Shown here: positions 12,024-22,960 of the stretch, piece by piece
Layout of the letters: each line of letters opens with the position of its first letter
How positions within the stretch are numbered: position 1 is the first letter of the stretch
Origin: Zizania palustris
Taxonomy: Eukaryota; Streptophyta; Magnoliopsida; Poales; Poaceae
Assembly: GCA_019279435.1 (NCBI GenBank)
Contig: JAAALK010000079.1
Location: 81,214,162 to 81,278,161, forward strand
Direction of reading: 5' to 3'
Length of the DNA stretch: 64,000 nt
Made by a program: the position numbers and the translations under genes
The notes under the pieces: model-generated
What the model was told of the DNA's origin: nothing
The model's input: the letters and a program-made list of their open reading frames with translations, nothing else
Databases searched by the model: none

Positions 12024-13480
12024 TTACGTTGTTTGCCACACGCTTGGGAAATACCTTTTTAAGTATCTACCATTCAAAGCTCTTCGAAACCGCTCTCCTT
12101 GCAGAGATTCCAACACATATGCATTGCCGGGAGCGATTTCGGCTATTTTGAAAGGACCTTCCCAACTAGGTGACCATTTACCAAACTTGGGACTCTTAGT
12201 GCCTAAGGGTAAAATCGTCTTCCAAACCAAGTATCCTACTTGAAACGATTTTGGTTTAACCTTCTTATTGTAGGCTTTAGCTACTCTCCTCTTGTCTACT
12301 TCTATGGCTTCTAAAGCCTTTAGTCTCTTATCGGTCACTTCTTCTAGGTTATCCTTCAAAAGAGTTTCATACTCGTTGACCGATAAGCCATCTTGCTTTA
12401 ACACTCTTAAGAAGCCAAGATCTACTTCTACAGGTAGAACAGCTTCTTGTCCATATACCAACTCATATGGACTGACTTTGGTAGCATCGTGCTTTGCAAT
12501 TCTACAAGCCCATAGCGCCTCAGAAAGCACTTCATGCCACCTTTTAGGAAATTCTTCAATTTTCTTCTTAATGAGCTTAATCACGGTTTTATTACTAGAC
12601 TCGGCCTGACCATTGGCCTGAGCATAGTAGTGTGAAGATTTTATCAACTTAATACCATAATATTCGGCGAAGTCCCTCACTTCTCTAGAAACAAATGAAC
12701 AACCCTGATCTGTAGTGAGAGTTTGAGGAATGCCAAATCTATGTATGATGTGCTTCAAGATAAAGTCAAGTACCTCATTGTGAGTCATGTTCTTGAGAGG
12801 CATGGCCTCGGTCCACTTGGTGAAGTAATCCGTCGCCATCAACACGAACTGATGCCCTTTTGAGGAAGGAGGGTGAATTTGGCCAATGAAGTCTAAACTC
12901 CAACCTCAAAACGGCCATGGCTTGACAATAGGGTTGAGTAATGAGACAGGAGCTAACTGGATATTGCCAAACTTCTGACATGCTTCACACCCTCTATAAT
13001 ACTTAAAATAATCCTCGGTCATAGGCGGCAGTAAAAACCTGCTCTTTTGAGCATCCAACTCATTTTCTGGGCCGACTGATGAGTGCCACAAAGTCCCTCA
13101 TGGACTTCTCCCGCAGCCACCTGGGATCGTTCGTAGTCTAGACACTTTAATAGTACTCCGTCAATGGTTCGGCGATACAGTGTGTCGTCTATCAACACAA
13201 ATTTGAACGTTTGTCGCCGAATCTTCCAATCAACCCTTTGGCTAGGGTCTCTCAAATACTGGACGATTGGAATTCTCCAATCGCCCTTATGGGCTTCAAA
13301 GGGTCTTGCTAGTTTACTCCCTGAAAAAGTATCTAAGCTACTGATTTTGGGGTGCCCCCCGAGCCCTTCCTGCTCCTGCCGAAGTCTGGCCGGACTGGCC
13401 GTGCGGAGTGTGCCGGGCCGAAGCCCTCTGGAGGGTCCGGACTCCCGGAGGCCCTCACCATGCGGAGGACTTTGGCTCAC
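12024..13480 (-). pseudogene. Gypsy integrase (zinc-binding region and DDE core)
   Basis: The 13480-13019 frame carries a linker (DWRIPIVQYLRDPSQ), the domain before the zinc finger (DDTLYRRTIDGVLLKCL) and the HHCC start (EVHEGLCGTHQSAQKM). A frameshift leads to CEACQKFGN, then a TGA stop where the family has CGA (WPF-stop-GWSLDFIGQ, about 12906). The 12845-12024 frame holds the catalytic core, with Asp in MATDYFTKWTEA, Asp in TTDQGCSF and Glu in NGQAESSNKT, then a C-terminal domain ending RYLKRYFPSVWQ. The catalytic triad is visible but the reading frame is broken at least twice. Confidence 0.85.
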
Positions 13481-14487
13481 GGTCTCCGGTGTACCAAGCC
13501 CCTCGGTGGGCAGAGTACTATGATCCTAGGACCCAGCGCGCAGTAGCCTCCGACAGCCGGAGGGGTCCGACCTGGAGGGTGCGCTCGTCCGAAGTCACTA
13601 GCTTCGGCAGTGAGACCAAGCATTGGCTTCTCCCATACAGAAAATTTTCCTCTCCTGACTTGGTAACCAGATGCTTGCTGAGCCAAATCATTTGCAATCG
13701 AATTGGCCTCTCTTGACACATGAGAAATTTTGAAATCATCAAAAGTAGAAACTATGTCCAAACATTTATCCAAGTAACTATTTAGCAAGCCATTAAAGCA
13801 TTGAGCATTTTTAGCTACTTGTTGCACTATTAACAAAGAATCACCATATGCATGGACATGTTTAGCACCTACAGATTCTAGCAATTCAAGCCCTAGCAGT
13901 AAAGCCTCGTATTCAGCTTGGTTATTAGTAGAAGGAAATTTTAAATGGGTCGAGGTCTCAAAGTGCATTCCATTAGGTGATATGAGAACCACTCCAATGC
14001 CTTGACCACTCTTGCAAGCCGAACCATCAAAATAAATTTTCCATGGCACTACCTCAACTAGAGCAACATTGTCACTCCAACTGACATCTATGTGGTGATC
14101 AACTATAAAGTTGGCTACGATCTGGCCTTTTATAGCTCTTAGGGGTTCATAGGCCAAATCGTATCCAATCAACGCGTAAGCCCATTTTTCGATTCTTCCA
14201 CTTAGAATCGGCTTTTGTAACATGTGTTTTATAACATCGGTTTGGCAAACGACAACACATGTAGTAGGGAGAAGATAATGGCGTAATTTGGTGCACGCAT
14301 AGTAGAGTGATAAACACAAACGTTCCACAAACGCGTACCTGGTTTCAGCGTCCAGTAGGCGGCGGCTCAAGAACGTGATGATGTACTCTTTTCCTTCTAC
14401 CTCCTGGGTTAGCATGGCCCCGATCACGCTATCTTCAGCAGCGATATACAGCCGAGACGGAATCCCGGCTTTGGGTGCTCTCACCAC
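13477..14487 (-). pseudogene. Gypsy RNase H plus second (plant/archaeal-type) RNase H domain
   Basis: The first half is the RT-linked RNase H (YIAAEDSVIGAMLTQEVEGK, FLSRRLLDAETRYAF, YYACTKLRHYL). The second half is a separate RNase H fold starting WKIYFDGSACKSGQGIGVVL, with QAEYEALLLGLELL and YGDSLLIVQQV. The presence of two RNase H modules supports a Tat-like placement. The frame runs on into a GC-rich linker and stops before integrase. Upstream, a 7-G run near 14545 puts RT in a different frame. Confidence 0.83.
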
Positions 14488-14518
14488 GGGTGGTGACGGT
14501 AAGCACTCCTTGATCTTC

Positions 14519-15696
14519 TCAAAGGCTTTTTGCTGGCTTGCCCCCCCAAGCGAACTCGGCCTCGTTCTTTAGCCGAAGTATGGGGACAAAGGCATCAATT
14601 TTTCCGAACAAGTTAGATATAAAGCGACGCAAATAATTCATCTTGCCTAGCAATTTCTGCACATCTTTTTTACATGTCGGCGTCGTAATGTTTCTAATCT
14701 TCTCCAGTCTCTTAGGATCAATCTCTATGCCTCTTTCATGAATCATGAAACCTAAGAACTTACTCGCCGACACGCCAAAAGCACACTTGAGTGGGTTCAT
14801 CTTCAAACCATACTGTCGCATCCTATCAAAAGCAACTTTCAAATCGGCTAAATGGTTTTCGATAGCGTCCGATTTGACTACAACATCATCAATGTAAACT
14901 TCTAACATAACTCCTAGGAAGTCATGAAAGATTAAGTTCATAGCGCGCTGATACGTGGCGCCAGCATTCTTCAAACCAAAAGTCGTGATGACCCACTCGA
15001 ACAAACCGACAAAACCAGGGTATCAAAAGGCAGTTTTGTAGACGTCCTCTTCAGCCATAAAGATTTGATTATAACCAGCATTGCCATAAGAAAACTTAGT
15101 ACCTTGTGTCCTGAAGCATCGTTGATTAGCATGTCGGCTATTGGCATTGGATACTCGTCCTTCGGAGTGGCTCTGTTCAGATCTTTGAAATCAATACATA
15201 CCTGTATCTTGCCGCTCCCCTTCTCTACAGGCACAATGTTAGCAACCCATTCTGTGTACCTGCATGGTCAAATAAACTCAGCTTTGAGCAGTCGCTCTAC
15301 TTCTTCTTTAACTCGGTCATAGACGGCTGAGTTAAAGCGACGAGGAGGCTGTTTATAAGGCCTAAATCCAGACTTAATAGGTAGCCGATGCTCTACGAGC
15401 TCGCGGCTTAGTCCCGGTATCTCGCTATATTCCCATGCGAAACAATCGACATACGACCGAAGTAATTTTATCACTTCGGCCTTTTCATTAGGCTGTAAAT
15501 ATTGGTTTACAAAAGTCGGACTCGGGATGCTACCATCACCTATGTCAACTTCCTCTAAGGGATCAACTAACACAAAACCTTGTCCTAATTTCTCTACTTC
15601 ACTAAAGTCTTCGATGGCCTCAGCAATACCGTATTTATTAGACCGATACTGCTCTACACGAGACTTTAGCCACTCCAGATTACTCTTGCTAGACAT
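14519..15696 (-). pseudogene. Gypsy reverse transcriptase
   Basis: The N-terminal part at 15696-15268 (DCFAWEYSEIPGLSRELVEH, FRPYKQPPRRFN) is followed by a TGA at about 15265, where the family has Arg in FIRPCRY. The palm then continues at 15234-14971 (DFKDLNRATPKDEYPMP). After a frameshift near 15000 comes FEWVITTFGLKNAGATYQRA with the catalytic box YIDDVVVKS. Substrate-binding and catalytic motifs survive but the ORF is in three pieces. Confidence 0.85.
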
Positions 15697-15701
15697 GACT
15701 A

Positions 15702-16469
15702 CTAATATAAGAACAGTCGTGATACACCAGCCGGCTTTACAGACACCGGTACAAAATGTCCTTTGGATATGCTGACAAAATCGTAATCCGAAAGATCTCT
15801 ACCTGACAGACACTCTACTTTGTTGTGGACGACATCAACTGATACATCGGCCAATGCCACTTGGGCTGAAGTATCCACGGGAATGACTTCTACTTCATCG
15901 TCGTCCCACTGAATCAGGCACTGGTGCAGAGTAGAAGGAATGCGGCAATTCGTGTGAATCCAGTCGCACCCAAGAAGCACGCTGTAGTTACCTTGTACAT
16001 CGACGACGAAAAACGATGTTGGCAATGTCTTGTTGCCCACCGTCAACTCCATGGAGATCACGCCCTTGGCCTCGTAACTCTCACCGTTGAAGCCGTTGAG
16101 CATCAAGTTAGTCTTCTTCAGATCATCCTCGTCCCGGCCAAGTTTGTTCAATAACGAGTAAGGCATTAAGTTAACAGTGACGCCACCGTCGATGAGCATC
16201 CGGGAAATCACCTTTCCATCAATGTGACCTATGACATAGAGAGGCTTCAAATGGTGAGCCGAGTCCTCGGGCTTCTCAAAAATGGCATTGTGTGGGCCGA
16301 GGTTCAATTGAGCGACCTCGGCCTCATCCTGTGGTAGGGAGAACTCAGTGGGCAGCGTGACGATGTTGATGTCCATCGCCTGGGGTGCGGGCCCCTCAGA
16401 GACTGGCGAGTAGTCATCGTCGAGCATGTCGTCATCGTCGTCGCTCGGACTAGGAGTCGGGTTGGTCAT
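15702..16469 (-). pseudogene. Gypsy aspartic protease region
   Basis: The minus-strand frame contains IDGKVISRMLIDGGVTVNLM, the retropepsin-like active site with the DGG variant usual for this lineage, then LGRDEDDLKKT, GNKTLPTSFFVVD and LLGCDWIHTNC. It is 255 residues long including an acidic N-terminal linker. It is the longest uninterrupted pol segment of the element and lies between gag and RT in the expected order. Confidence 0.83.
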
Positions 16470-17234
16470 CTAAACTGGCTTTATCCTCCATACCTATTTT
16501 GTGGTTGGCCGAGGGAGGATTTCTTCAAAGATAGTGTTGCGCTTGTCCTCGGCTTTCTTCTCGCGCATCTCCTGTGCATGTAGTCATTGCAGATGTCTCT
16601 TTTATGATTTGGACATGCTTGGAGGTGCCCAAGATGGTTGTGGATTGGTGCTAGGTGCTACTGCCTGGCTCCTGTCAACTCTGGCCGAAGTGGTATTGCC
16701 CCCTTCAGCCTCGTGCACTCTGTACTCGGAGGGGCCTTCGCTGCGAACCCCGGCAGTCAGATCGGCCTTCCTCGACCAATCGAACCAGGCTTCGGTGTGG
16801 GCTCCGGCTGAAGCACGAGACTCGCCTCCGTCAGACTTTAGCGATAAGGCCTTTGGGATTGGGACTTCTTGAGACCCTACTCTGATTGTGATAGCCTCAG
16901 ACTCCCTTTCTTCGGCCTCCTCGCGCATGTACTCTTCAACTTTGCTCTGCACGGGCCGATTCAGAGGTACCACGGACAGCCTGTGGACGATGCCTCCCTC
17001 CGTTGCGTCTGTCTATCCCTGCCATTCATAATACCCCAAAAGAAAACAAGGCATAGCGTTAAGTTGCGGAGGGTACTCCGGCTGGGATACGTACGGAGCC
17101 CACGGAGTTCCCGCCCAGCTCTATGGCGGAGGCATCGGCGGCTCTAGTGGCCTCGCCCACTGTGAGCCGAACCCGTTACCTAGAGGGGGGTTCGGCAGAG
17201 TCGACGGTGTCTCGGACCATATCAGCGAGGGGTC
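16470..17234 (-). pseudogene. Gag-protease linker of the Gypsy element
   Basis: Low-complexity, charged and proline-rich sequence on the minus strand (for example VEEYMREEAEERESEAITIR near 16920). It joins the gag frame to the protease frame and is interrupted by stops. No separate domain is recognised. Confidence 0.55.
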
Positions 17235-19554
17235 CTACCAGGCCGGAGGCACGTTTGGCCAGTGCTGGCCGAAGCCTCCTATCGGAGAGATCGTCCAAAG
17301 TGGTGCGGGGTTCGGCCATTGGGGGCCGAAGTTACTGTACGGGGGGTTCGGCCATTGAGGCCCAAAGCCACCGTGCGGAGGGTTAGGCCATTGTGGCCTA
17401 AAGTCCTTGTGCAGAGGGTCCGGCCATTGTGGCTCGGAGCCATTACGAGGAGGGCTCAGCCACTGTGGTCTGAAGCCATCCTCCGAACGCCTTGGGCCCT
17501 TCGGCTGACCTAGCTTTTTGGCGCGGGGACCTGCTTCCTTGACTTTTCTCTGATGCTTGTTCAACAGCATCTTGTATGTTACCTTCAGCCTCTTGTGAGC
17601 CTTAGCCAAAGGGATGTTAATGTTCTGTTTCCACACTCCTACCTCGGGGTTCTTTGGTATGAGCGTGCGAGTGCGCGGCTCTCCAACAATTACATCTTTC
17701 CCTTTAGTCGACTCTGCCTGTTCTGGCCAAATCAATATATTTTTCTCGCCGAGGTCAACGGCGTTTATGGGAAAAGGATCTTTGTCCATCTTCATCTTTG
17801 GATTATGGTCTATCTTCAATCGTCCTTCTTCTATGGCCGATTGGACCTGCCGTAGAAAAACATTGCAGTCGTTAGTATTATGTGAATGCGAATCATACCA
17901 CTTACAATATGGATGCTTCTTCAACTCATCGGTAGATGGAATGACTTGACCTTTAGGCACCCTAAGAAGCTGGTTCTTTAAGAGAAAATCAAATATTTTA
18001 TCACACTTAGTTATATCGAATGAGTACTTGACCTCACTAGGCCGATTCTTTGTGGGAGACGGCCGTAATTCGGAGCAAGTGATAGGTTTACTCTTAGCAT
18101 TCCAAACCCATTCGGTCGTGTACATGTCGGTCAAATCCTCCTCTTCTGATTCCTCCTGGATTTCAGTCCTAGGCTTGTTAAACGTCTTAATGAACTTTTT
18201 ATCTTTGGTTCGGCCTTCTTGGACCAGAGCCTGCTGTAAAACTTGGCTAACTTTTAAAAAGTTATGGTTGTCTAATCTTTCTTTAATCTCATAACGCAAC
18301 CCATTAAAAGCTAGTTCCGCCAAGTCCCTTTCTGAAATGTTAAGGCTAAAACATCGGTTTCTAGTATCCCTAAAACGCTTGATGTACTCAGAGGCGTTCT
18401 CGTTAGATTTCTGTCTAACCGATGTCAAGTGTGAAAGCCTGAGTTCCGTTTCACCTGTGTAAAAGTAATCATGGAATTTCCGTTCTAAATCATCCCACGT
18501 CTGAACGGAGTTCAGCGGGAGCGCCGAAAACCAATTTAAAGTGGTGTCGGATAGCGAGAGAGAAAATAGTCTTACTTTCAGAGCGTCTATCCCGCTAGCT
18601 TCTCCACATTGTGCTAAAAATTGACTAACGTGCTCTAGTGTGGTTTTGCTACCCTCGCCGTCGAACTTAGTGAATTCGAGAATTCTATAGCCGCGGGGGT
18701 AGGGTATTGTGTCGAGGTGGTCGGGATATGGCTTACGGTAAACCCTAACCCGACCCTTAGGCACGAAGCTGGCACACTCCCTAAACAGTGCGCGGATCCG
18801 TTCCTCTAGGTCATCTTGGCCCGCTGCCTGCGCACGTCTCTTGTGCGGGGGCGCGATACGCGGTGGAATATCGGTGTGTCGGCCATGGTCCTCTTCCCTA
18901 CGTGCTATCTGTATAACGTGCTTGTGCCCGGGTGCCTACGCATGTGGCGCAGGCAGCGCGGGTACCGGCGCAGGTGGTGGCGCGTGGTACGCAGTGCTAG
19001 TTTGGCCGTAGGCACAATGATTAGTCTCGGCCATAAGTGTTGAGGCCAGAGACGTAATGGCCGTGCCAGTGTTGCCGTCAGTTCTACTGTATACATGATT
19101 CACCAGAGGTGCACTAGCAATAGGGACTGGGGGTACGGCCTCAGTAAAGCTGAACCTTCTAAGAGTTGCCTCTACTTGGGAGCTAACTGTCGAATCTAAA
19201 CGGTTGGCTAGCGAAGCGCTGATGGCCTAATCTACTGATGCGGCTATTTTCTGCTCAATTTCTAAAGAAGATAAACGAGGTGGTACGGGTGTTACCTGAA
19301 CCCGAGCAAGGTCAGGGGCGATGATGTCGCGTTTGATGAAGCCTGCGCATGTCTTGACGTAGCCCCCAAGCATCATGTCTTGGAGCGCTTTCAACTTTGC
19401 CTCGATCTCTGCTCGGTCTTCCGCGGAAATATCTTCAAGAGTAGGTGTTAAGATGTTGTGGTTGTCGATATCCGCGCCTCCTATGGTGTCCGTCGGCGGT
19501 GTAGACGTAGTAGTTGATGTAGGTGTACCGGTGGCCGATGTAGACGTACCCGTC
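17235..19554 (-). pseudogene. Gypsy gag polyprotein
   Basis: The likely start is the ATG at 19554 (MTGTSTSATG), just inside the 5' LTR. The N-terminal part has a helical segment (AEDRAEIEAKLKALQDMM) and ends at a TAG near 19227. The frame from 18764 holds the Retrotrans_gag domain (FSLSLSDTTLNWFSALPL, WDDLERKFHDYFY, ASEYIKRFRDTRNRCF), a segment with CKWYDSHSHNTNDC, and a C-terminal tail of ~18-residue repeats rich in PQWPNPP. Packaging and capsid function is inferred from the family. The internal stop makes this copy defective. Confidence 0.83.
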
Positions 19555-19569
19555 ATGTTGGCGTAGCTT

Positions 19570-19594
19570 TTCCCAGCGAAGTCGCCAAAAAGTG
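19570..19594 (-). other. Primer-binding-site region of the Gypsy element
   Basis: Immediately inside the 5' LTR the minus strand reads TGGCGACTTCGCTGGG after a short T run. It begins with TGG, the complement of the tRNA CCA end, at the right place for a tRNA primer. I do not assign the tRNA species from memory. Confidence 0.55.
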
Positions 19595-20802
19595 TGTTGA
19601 CACGAAAACGTGCCCCCGTACTTGGGTCAGTTCGACGATCCAAAAGTGTGCGGATACTTAGGTACAAGCCTAAGCGTAACACAGCACCGACGTCATGTTC
19701 CGACTACCGAAAGAAATATATTAAACATAATAAATCAGCAAACCGGTCGGAGCCTGTCTGCTTCGAAGTATAGCGTGAAGGGGTCGCCGAAGTATACCTT
19801 CGACATCTAGTGCGAAGTGTCCCGCCGAAGGGTACCTTCAGTGCTCGGACTGATCTGGCCGAAGATGAACTCCGAATGGATCTGGACGCAACAATCACCT
19901 CCGGACAGCGAGGTTCAGCGTGAAGTCTCTGATACAGTAGGACACAGAGTAAAGACTCAAGCGCAATGCGCGAGCGTGACTTCATCCAGAGCGGAGTACG
20001 AGCATGGCGAAGCCTGTCGTGATGAAGTGTGCTGGCGAAGCGTGCGGTCGAAGCAGCAGTCTCGCCGAAGGGTGTTCTGGCAACCTCCGAAACCAATCTC
20101 TCAACTCTAGACGCCTCCGACGGAGTAGCTCCGAACATGGAAACCTGCAACAGAGAAGATACAAAGTACTAATTTGGCATGAGGACCGAATTCTGCTAAG
20201 TGTTGCACTAGTGGCGAAGATAGCAATCTGTTACGCAGATTAGCGGATACTTCACAGGCGAAGTAGCAAGGCGATAGCAATCTATTACGTAGATTAACGG
20301 ATACTTCACAAGCGAAGTAACAAGGATTACCACTGTTCCGAAGTGGTCGTCGGAGGGTTTCCAGGCAAACCCACGAAGAGGTACAGAAAGTAAATGCGAT
20401 CAAAGCTAGGGCTTTGTGTTTGGGTTGTGTTGGGGGGAATCTCTGAACTGCCTTCGCCTCTCTATTTATAGGGGCTAAACCTCTGATCTAATCTGCTATA
20501 ATTCACCTGGATAGAGATAAAGACTTAGACGGAATCGTACCCAACTCTACCTCTGCCGAAGTGGGCTTTGGCCAGGCCCGTCGAAGCCTGCTCCTCGGGC
20601 CGAAACTTCGGCGGCGTGGGCCTCCGAAGCCTTCCTAGCCGAAGGCCGTGGGCTGGCTGGAAGCTTTCGGAGCCCATAGCCCAATGGACCTTTGGCCCTA
20701 TAGGACTTCGGCCTGACCTGGGACATATGTATTTATGGCCCAAATTACTAAAATTGATATTTTGACAATCCTAACCATTGATGCCATTTTTTGCTATCAA
20801 CA
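19595..20802 (-). repeat. 5' LTR of the 10.1-kb Gypsy element
   Basis: 1208 bp from TGTTGACACG to GCTATCAACA, with a minus-strand TATA box (CCTATAAATAGAG near 20470). It is 72 bp shorter than its partner at 10656-11935, mainly through loss of one ~65-bp block. Confidence 0.87.
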
Positions 20803-22960
20803 ATTATATAGGAAGTCAGCTAAGAAGATAAATAATGAGATGTCAGATGAAGGACTGCATCCATTTTTTTGCCTTCCTTCCAAGCAGTTCCTCGGCAGAC
20901 TTCACAGAGAGAGGGAGTAGAAAATGCATGCGGGAGCTAAATCAAAACTGAATATCTAGAAATAAACTGATATCAAAATGAACTAATACATAGAAAAACA
21001 AAGAAATATTAGTTTCTGTAGATTTTAAAGCTTGATACACCTCAATTATTTCTTATAATTATAAGCTTCTCAAACAATCCCTTATTTGTTAAAGTATGCA
21101 AAAACAATTCATATCAAACAGAAACAAACCCTCTTTTCAATATGAAACATCTCAAATTCTAAAATTTTGTTGATTTATGCACAAATTCCAATCAATTTTG
21201 TATCCCTCTAGACTTAACATGCTTCTTCATTACCATATGAGAAATTTAATTATCACTTTTGATGATGACCAGACTTACATTGTCATGTTATTATATTTAT
21301 ATGCTCCTTTTTCACCGTATTGTTTATATTTTCGAGATTAGCAAAAGAATTACTTGCACAAAACTTTTCTAATACTACATCAATCGGACTATTGGATTAT
21401 ATTAAATCAAGAAAATACATAAATGTTTCATTCTAAGCTTCTCTAGGCATTGGAAGGTTTTGGGAGCATATCCTCCTGTAACTTTTAATTAAATTCTAGT
21501 AGGATATTGCCGCATATCATGTCATGTTTATCTCTTAGTTATTTTTCAGTATAAAGATTGTTTTTCGGGATAAACCCATCGCTTTCAACAATATTGGTTC
21601 CCTCCTAAATAACATTTTATGTTTCACCACTTAGCCATATCATATCTGGCAACTGAAATACTAATGCCAATATAATCGTTTATTATATAGGGAGTTAGCT
21701 GAGAAAATGAATAATGAGATGCCAAATGCAAGACTACATCCATTTTTTGCCTTCTTTCCAAGTTGTTCCTCAACTGACTTCACAGAGAGGGAGGAGGAAA
21801 TGCATGTGGGAGCTAAATCAAAATTGAATATCTAGAAAATAACTAATATCAAAATGAACTAATACCTAAAAAACAGATAAAGATTATTATCTACATATTT
21901 TAAAGCTAGATACACCTCAACTATTTCTTATAATCATAAGCATCTCAAATAGTCCCTTAATTATTAAAGTATGCTAAAACAATTCATACCAAATAGAAAC
22001 GAAGTCTCTTTTCAATCTGAAAGATCTTAAATTCTAAAATTTTCCTGTTGTATGCACAAATTCTAGTCAATTTGTATCCTTCTAGACTTAACATGCTTCT
22101 TCATGATGATATGTGAAATTTAATTATCACTTTTGATGATGGCCTGACTTACACTATCATGTTATTGCCATGCTATTCTTTCTTCACACAATTCTTTATG
22201 TTTCCGAGATTAGCAAAAGAATTACTTGCATGAAACTTTTCTAATACTAAATCATTTGGACTATTTGATTATATTAAAGGAAGAAAAATACATACATGTT
22301 TCATTCTCCAAGCTTCTCTATTTACAGGCATTGAAAGGTTTGGGGGGCATATCCTCGTAACTGAATTCTAGTAGGATTGTGCCGCCTATCATGTCATGTT
22401 TATCTCTTAGTTATTTTTTAAGATAATTTTTTTTTGGGGATAAATCTATCTCTTTCAACAATATTAGTTTCCTCCAAAGCCACATTTTATGTATCATCAC
22501 TTAGCCATCTAGCTTAATTGGTAGAACTCCTTTAATTCAGCAGCACAAAACTACATCATTCTGCTAATCCTATCGCTATCATAGCTATGAACTAAAATAC
22601 TATTGCAATATAAGAACCGATTATATAGGAAGTCTACTGAGAAGATCAATAATGAGATGTCAGATGCATGACTGTATAAATTTTTGCTTTCCTTCCAAAC
22701 AGTTCCTCAACTGTCTTCACAGAGGAGAGGGAGGAGGAAATGCATGTGGGAGTTAAATCAAACCTGAATATCTAAAAATAAACTGATATCAAAATGGAAA
22801 AAAAAAAGAAAGATTAGATTCTACAGATTTTAAAGCTAGATACACCTCAGCTATTTCTTATAATCATATCAAAGTATGCTAAAATAATTCATATCAAACA
22901 GAAATGAAACTCTTTTCAATCTGAAATGTCTAAAATTCTGAAATTTTCATTCTATATGCA

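Larger units (their letters stand above)
10656..20802 (-). mobile_element. Full-length, defective Gypsy retrotransposon (Tat-like layout), 10.1 kb
   Basis: Bounded by two LTRs (10656-11935 and 19595-20802) and by a perfect 5-bp target duplication ATTAT at 10651-10655 and 20803-20807. Minus-strand order is 5' LTR, PBS, gag, protease, RT, RNase H, a second archaeal/plant-type RNase H domain, integrase, polypurine tract, 3' LTR. The additional RNase H domain suggests the Tat lineage (inference from domain order). Several nonsense codons and frameshifts make it non-autonomous. It inserted into a unit of the 0.95-kb array, splitting it. Confidence 0.88.
5314..22960. repeat. Tandem array of a ~0.95-kb unit, interrupted by transposons
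   Basis: The same ordered set of blocks recurs head to tail. Landmarks are AACTAATACCTAGAAAA, CTTAACATGCTTCTTCATG, GAGATTAGCAAAAGAATTAC, CTCTATTTATAGGCATTGG, TCTAGCTTAATTGGTAGAAC and GGAAATGCATGTGGGAGC. Units start near 5314, 6364, 7308, 8267, 9869 (resuming at 20808), 20977, 21854 and a partial one at 22790. After subtracting the inserted CACTA, solo LTR and Gypsy element, the spacing is about 880-1050 bp. The first unit has an internal ~90-bp duplication. No unit has a long ORF. Read on the minus strand, each unit has a TATA-like CCTATAAATAGAG and, downstream, a ~55-bp match to an RPS15A exon-intron junction. Confidence 0.85.

Noticed and set aside
15924..16154. Plus-strand frames opposite protease and integrase
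   Set aside because: Shadows of the minus-strand Gypsy coding region.
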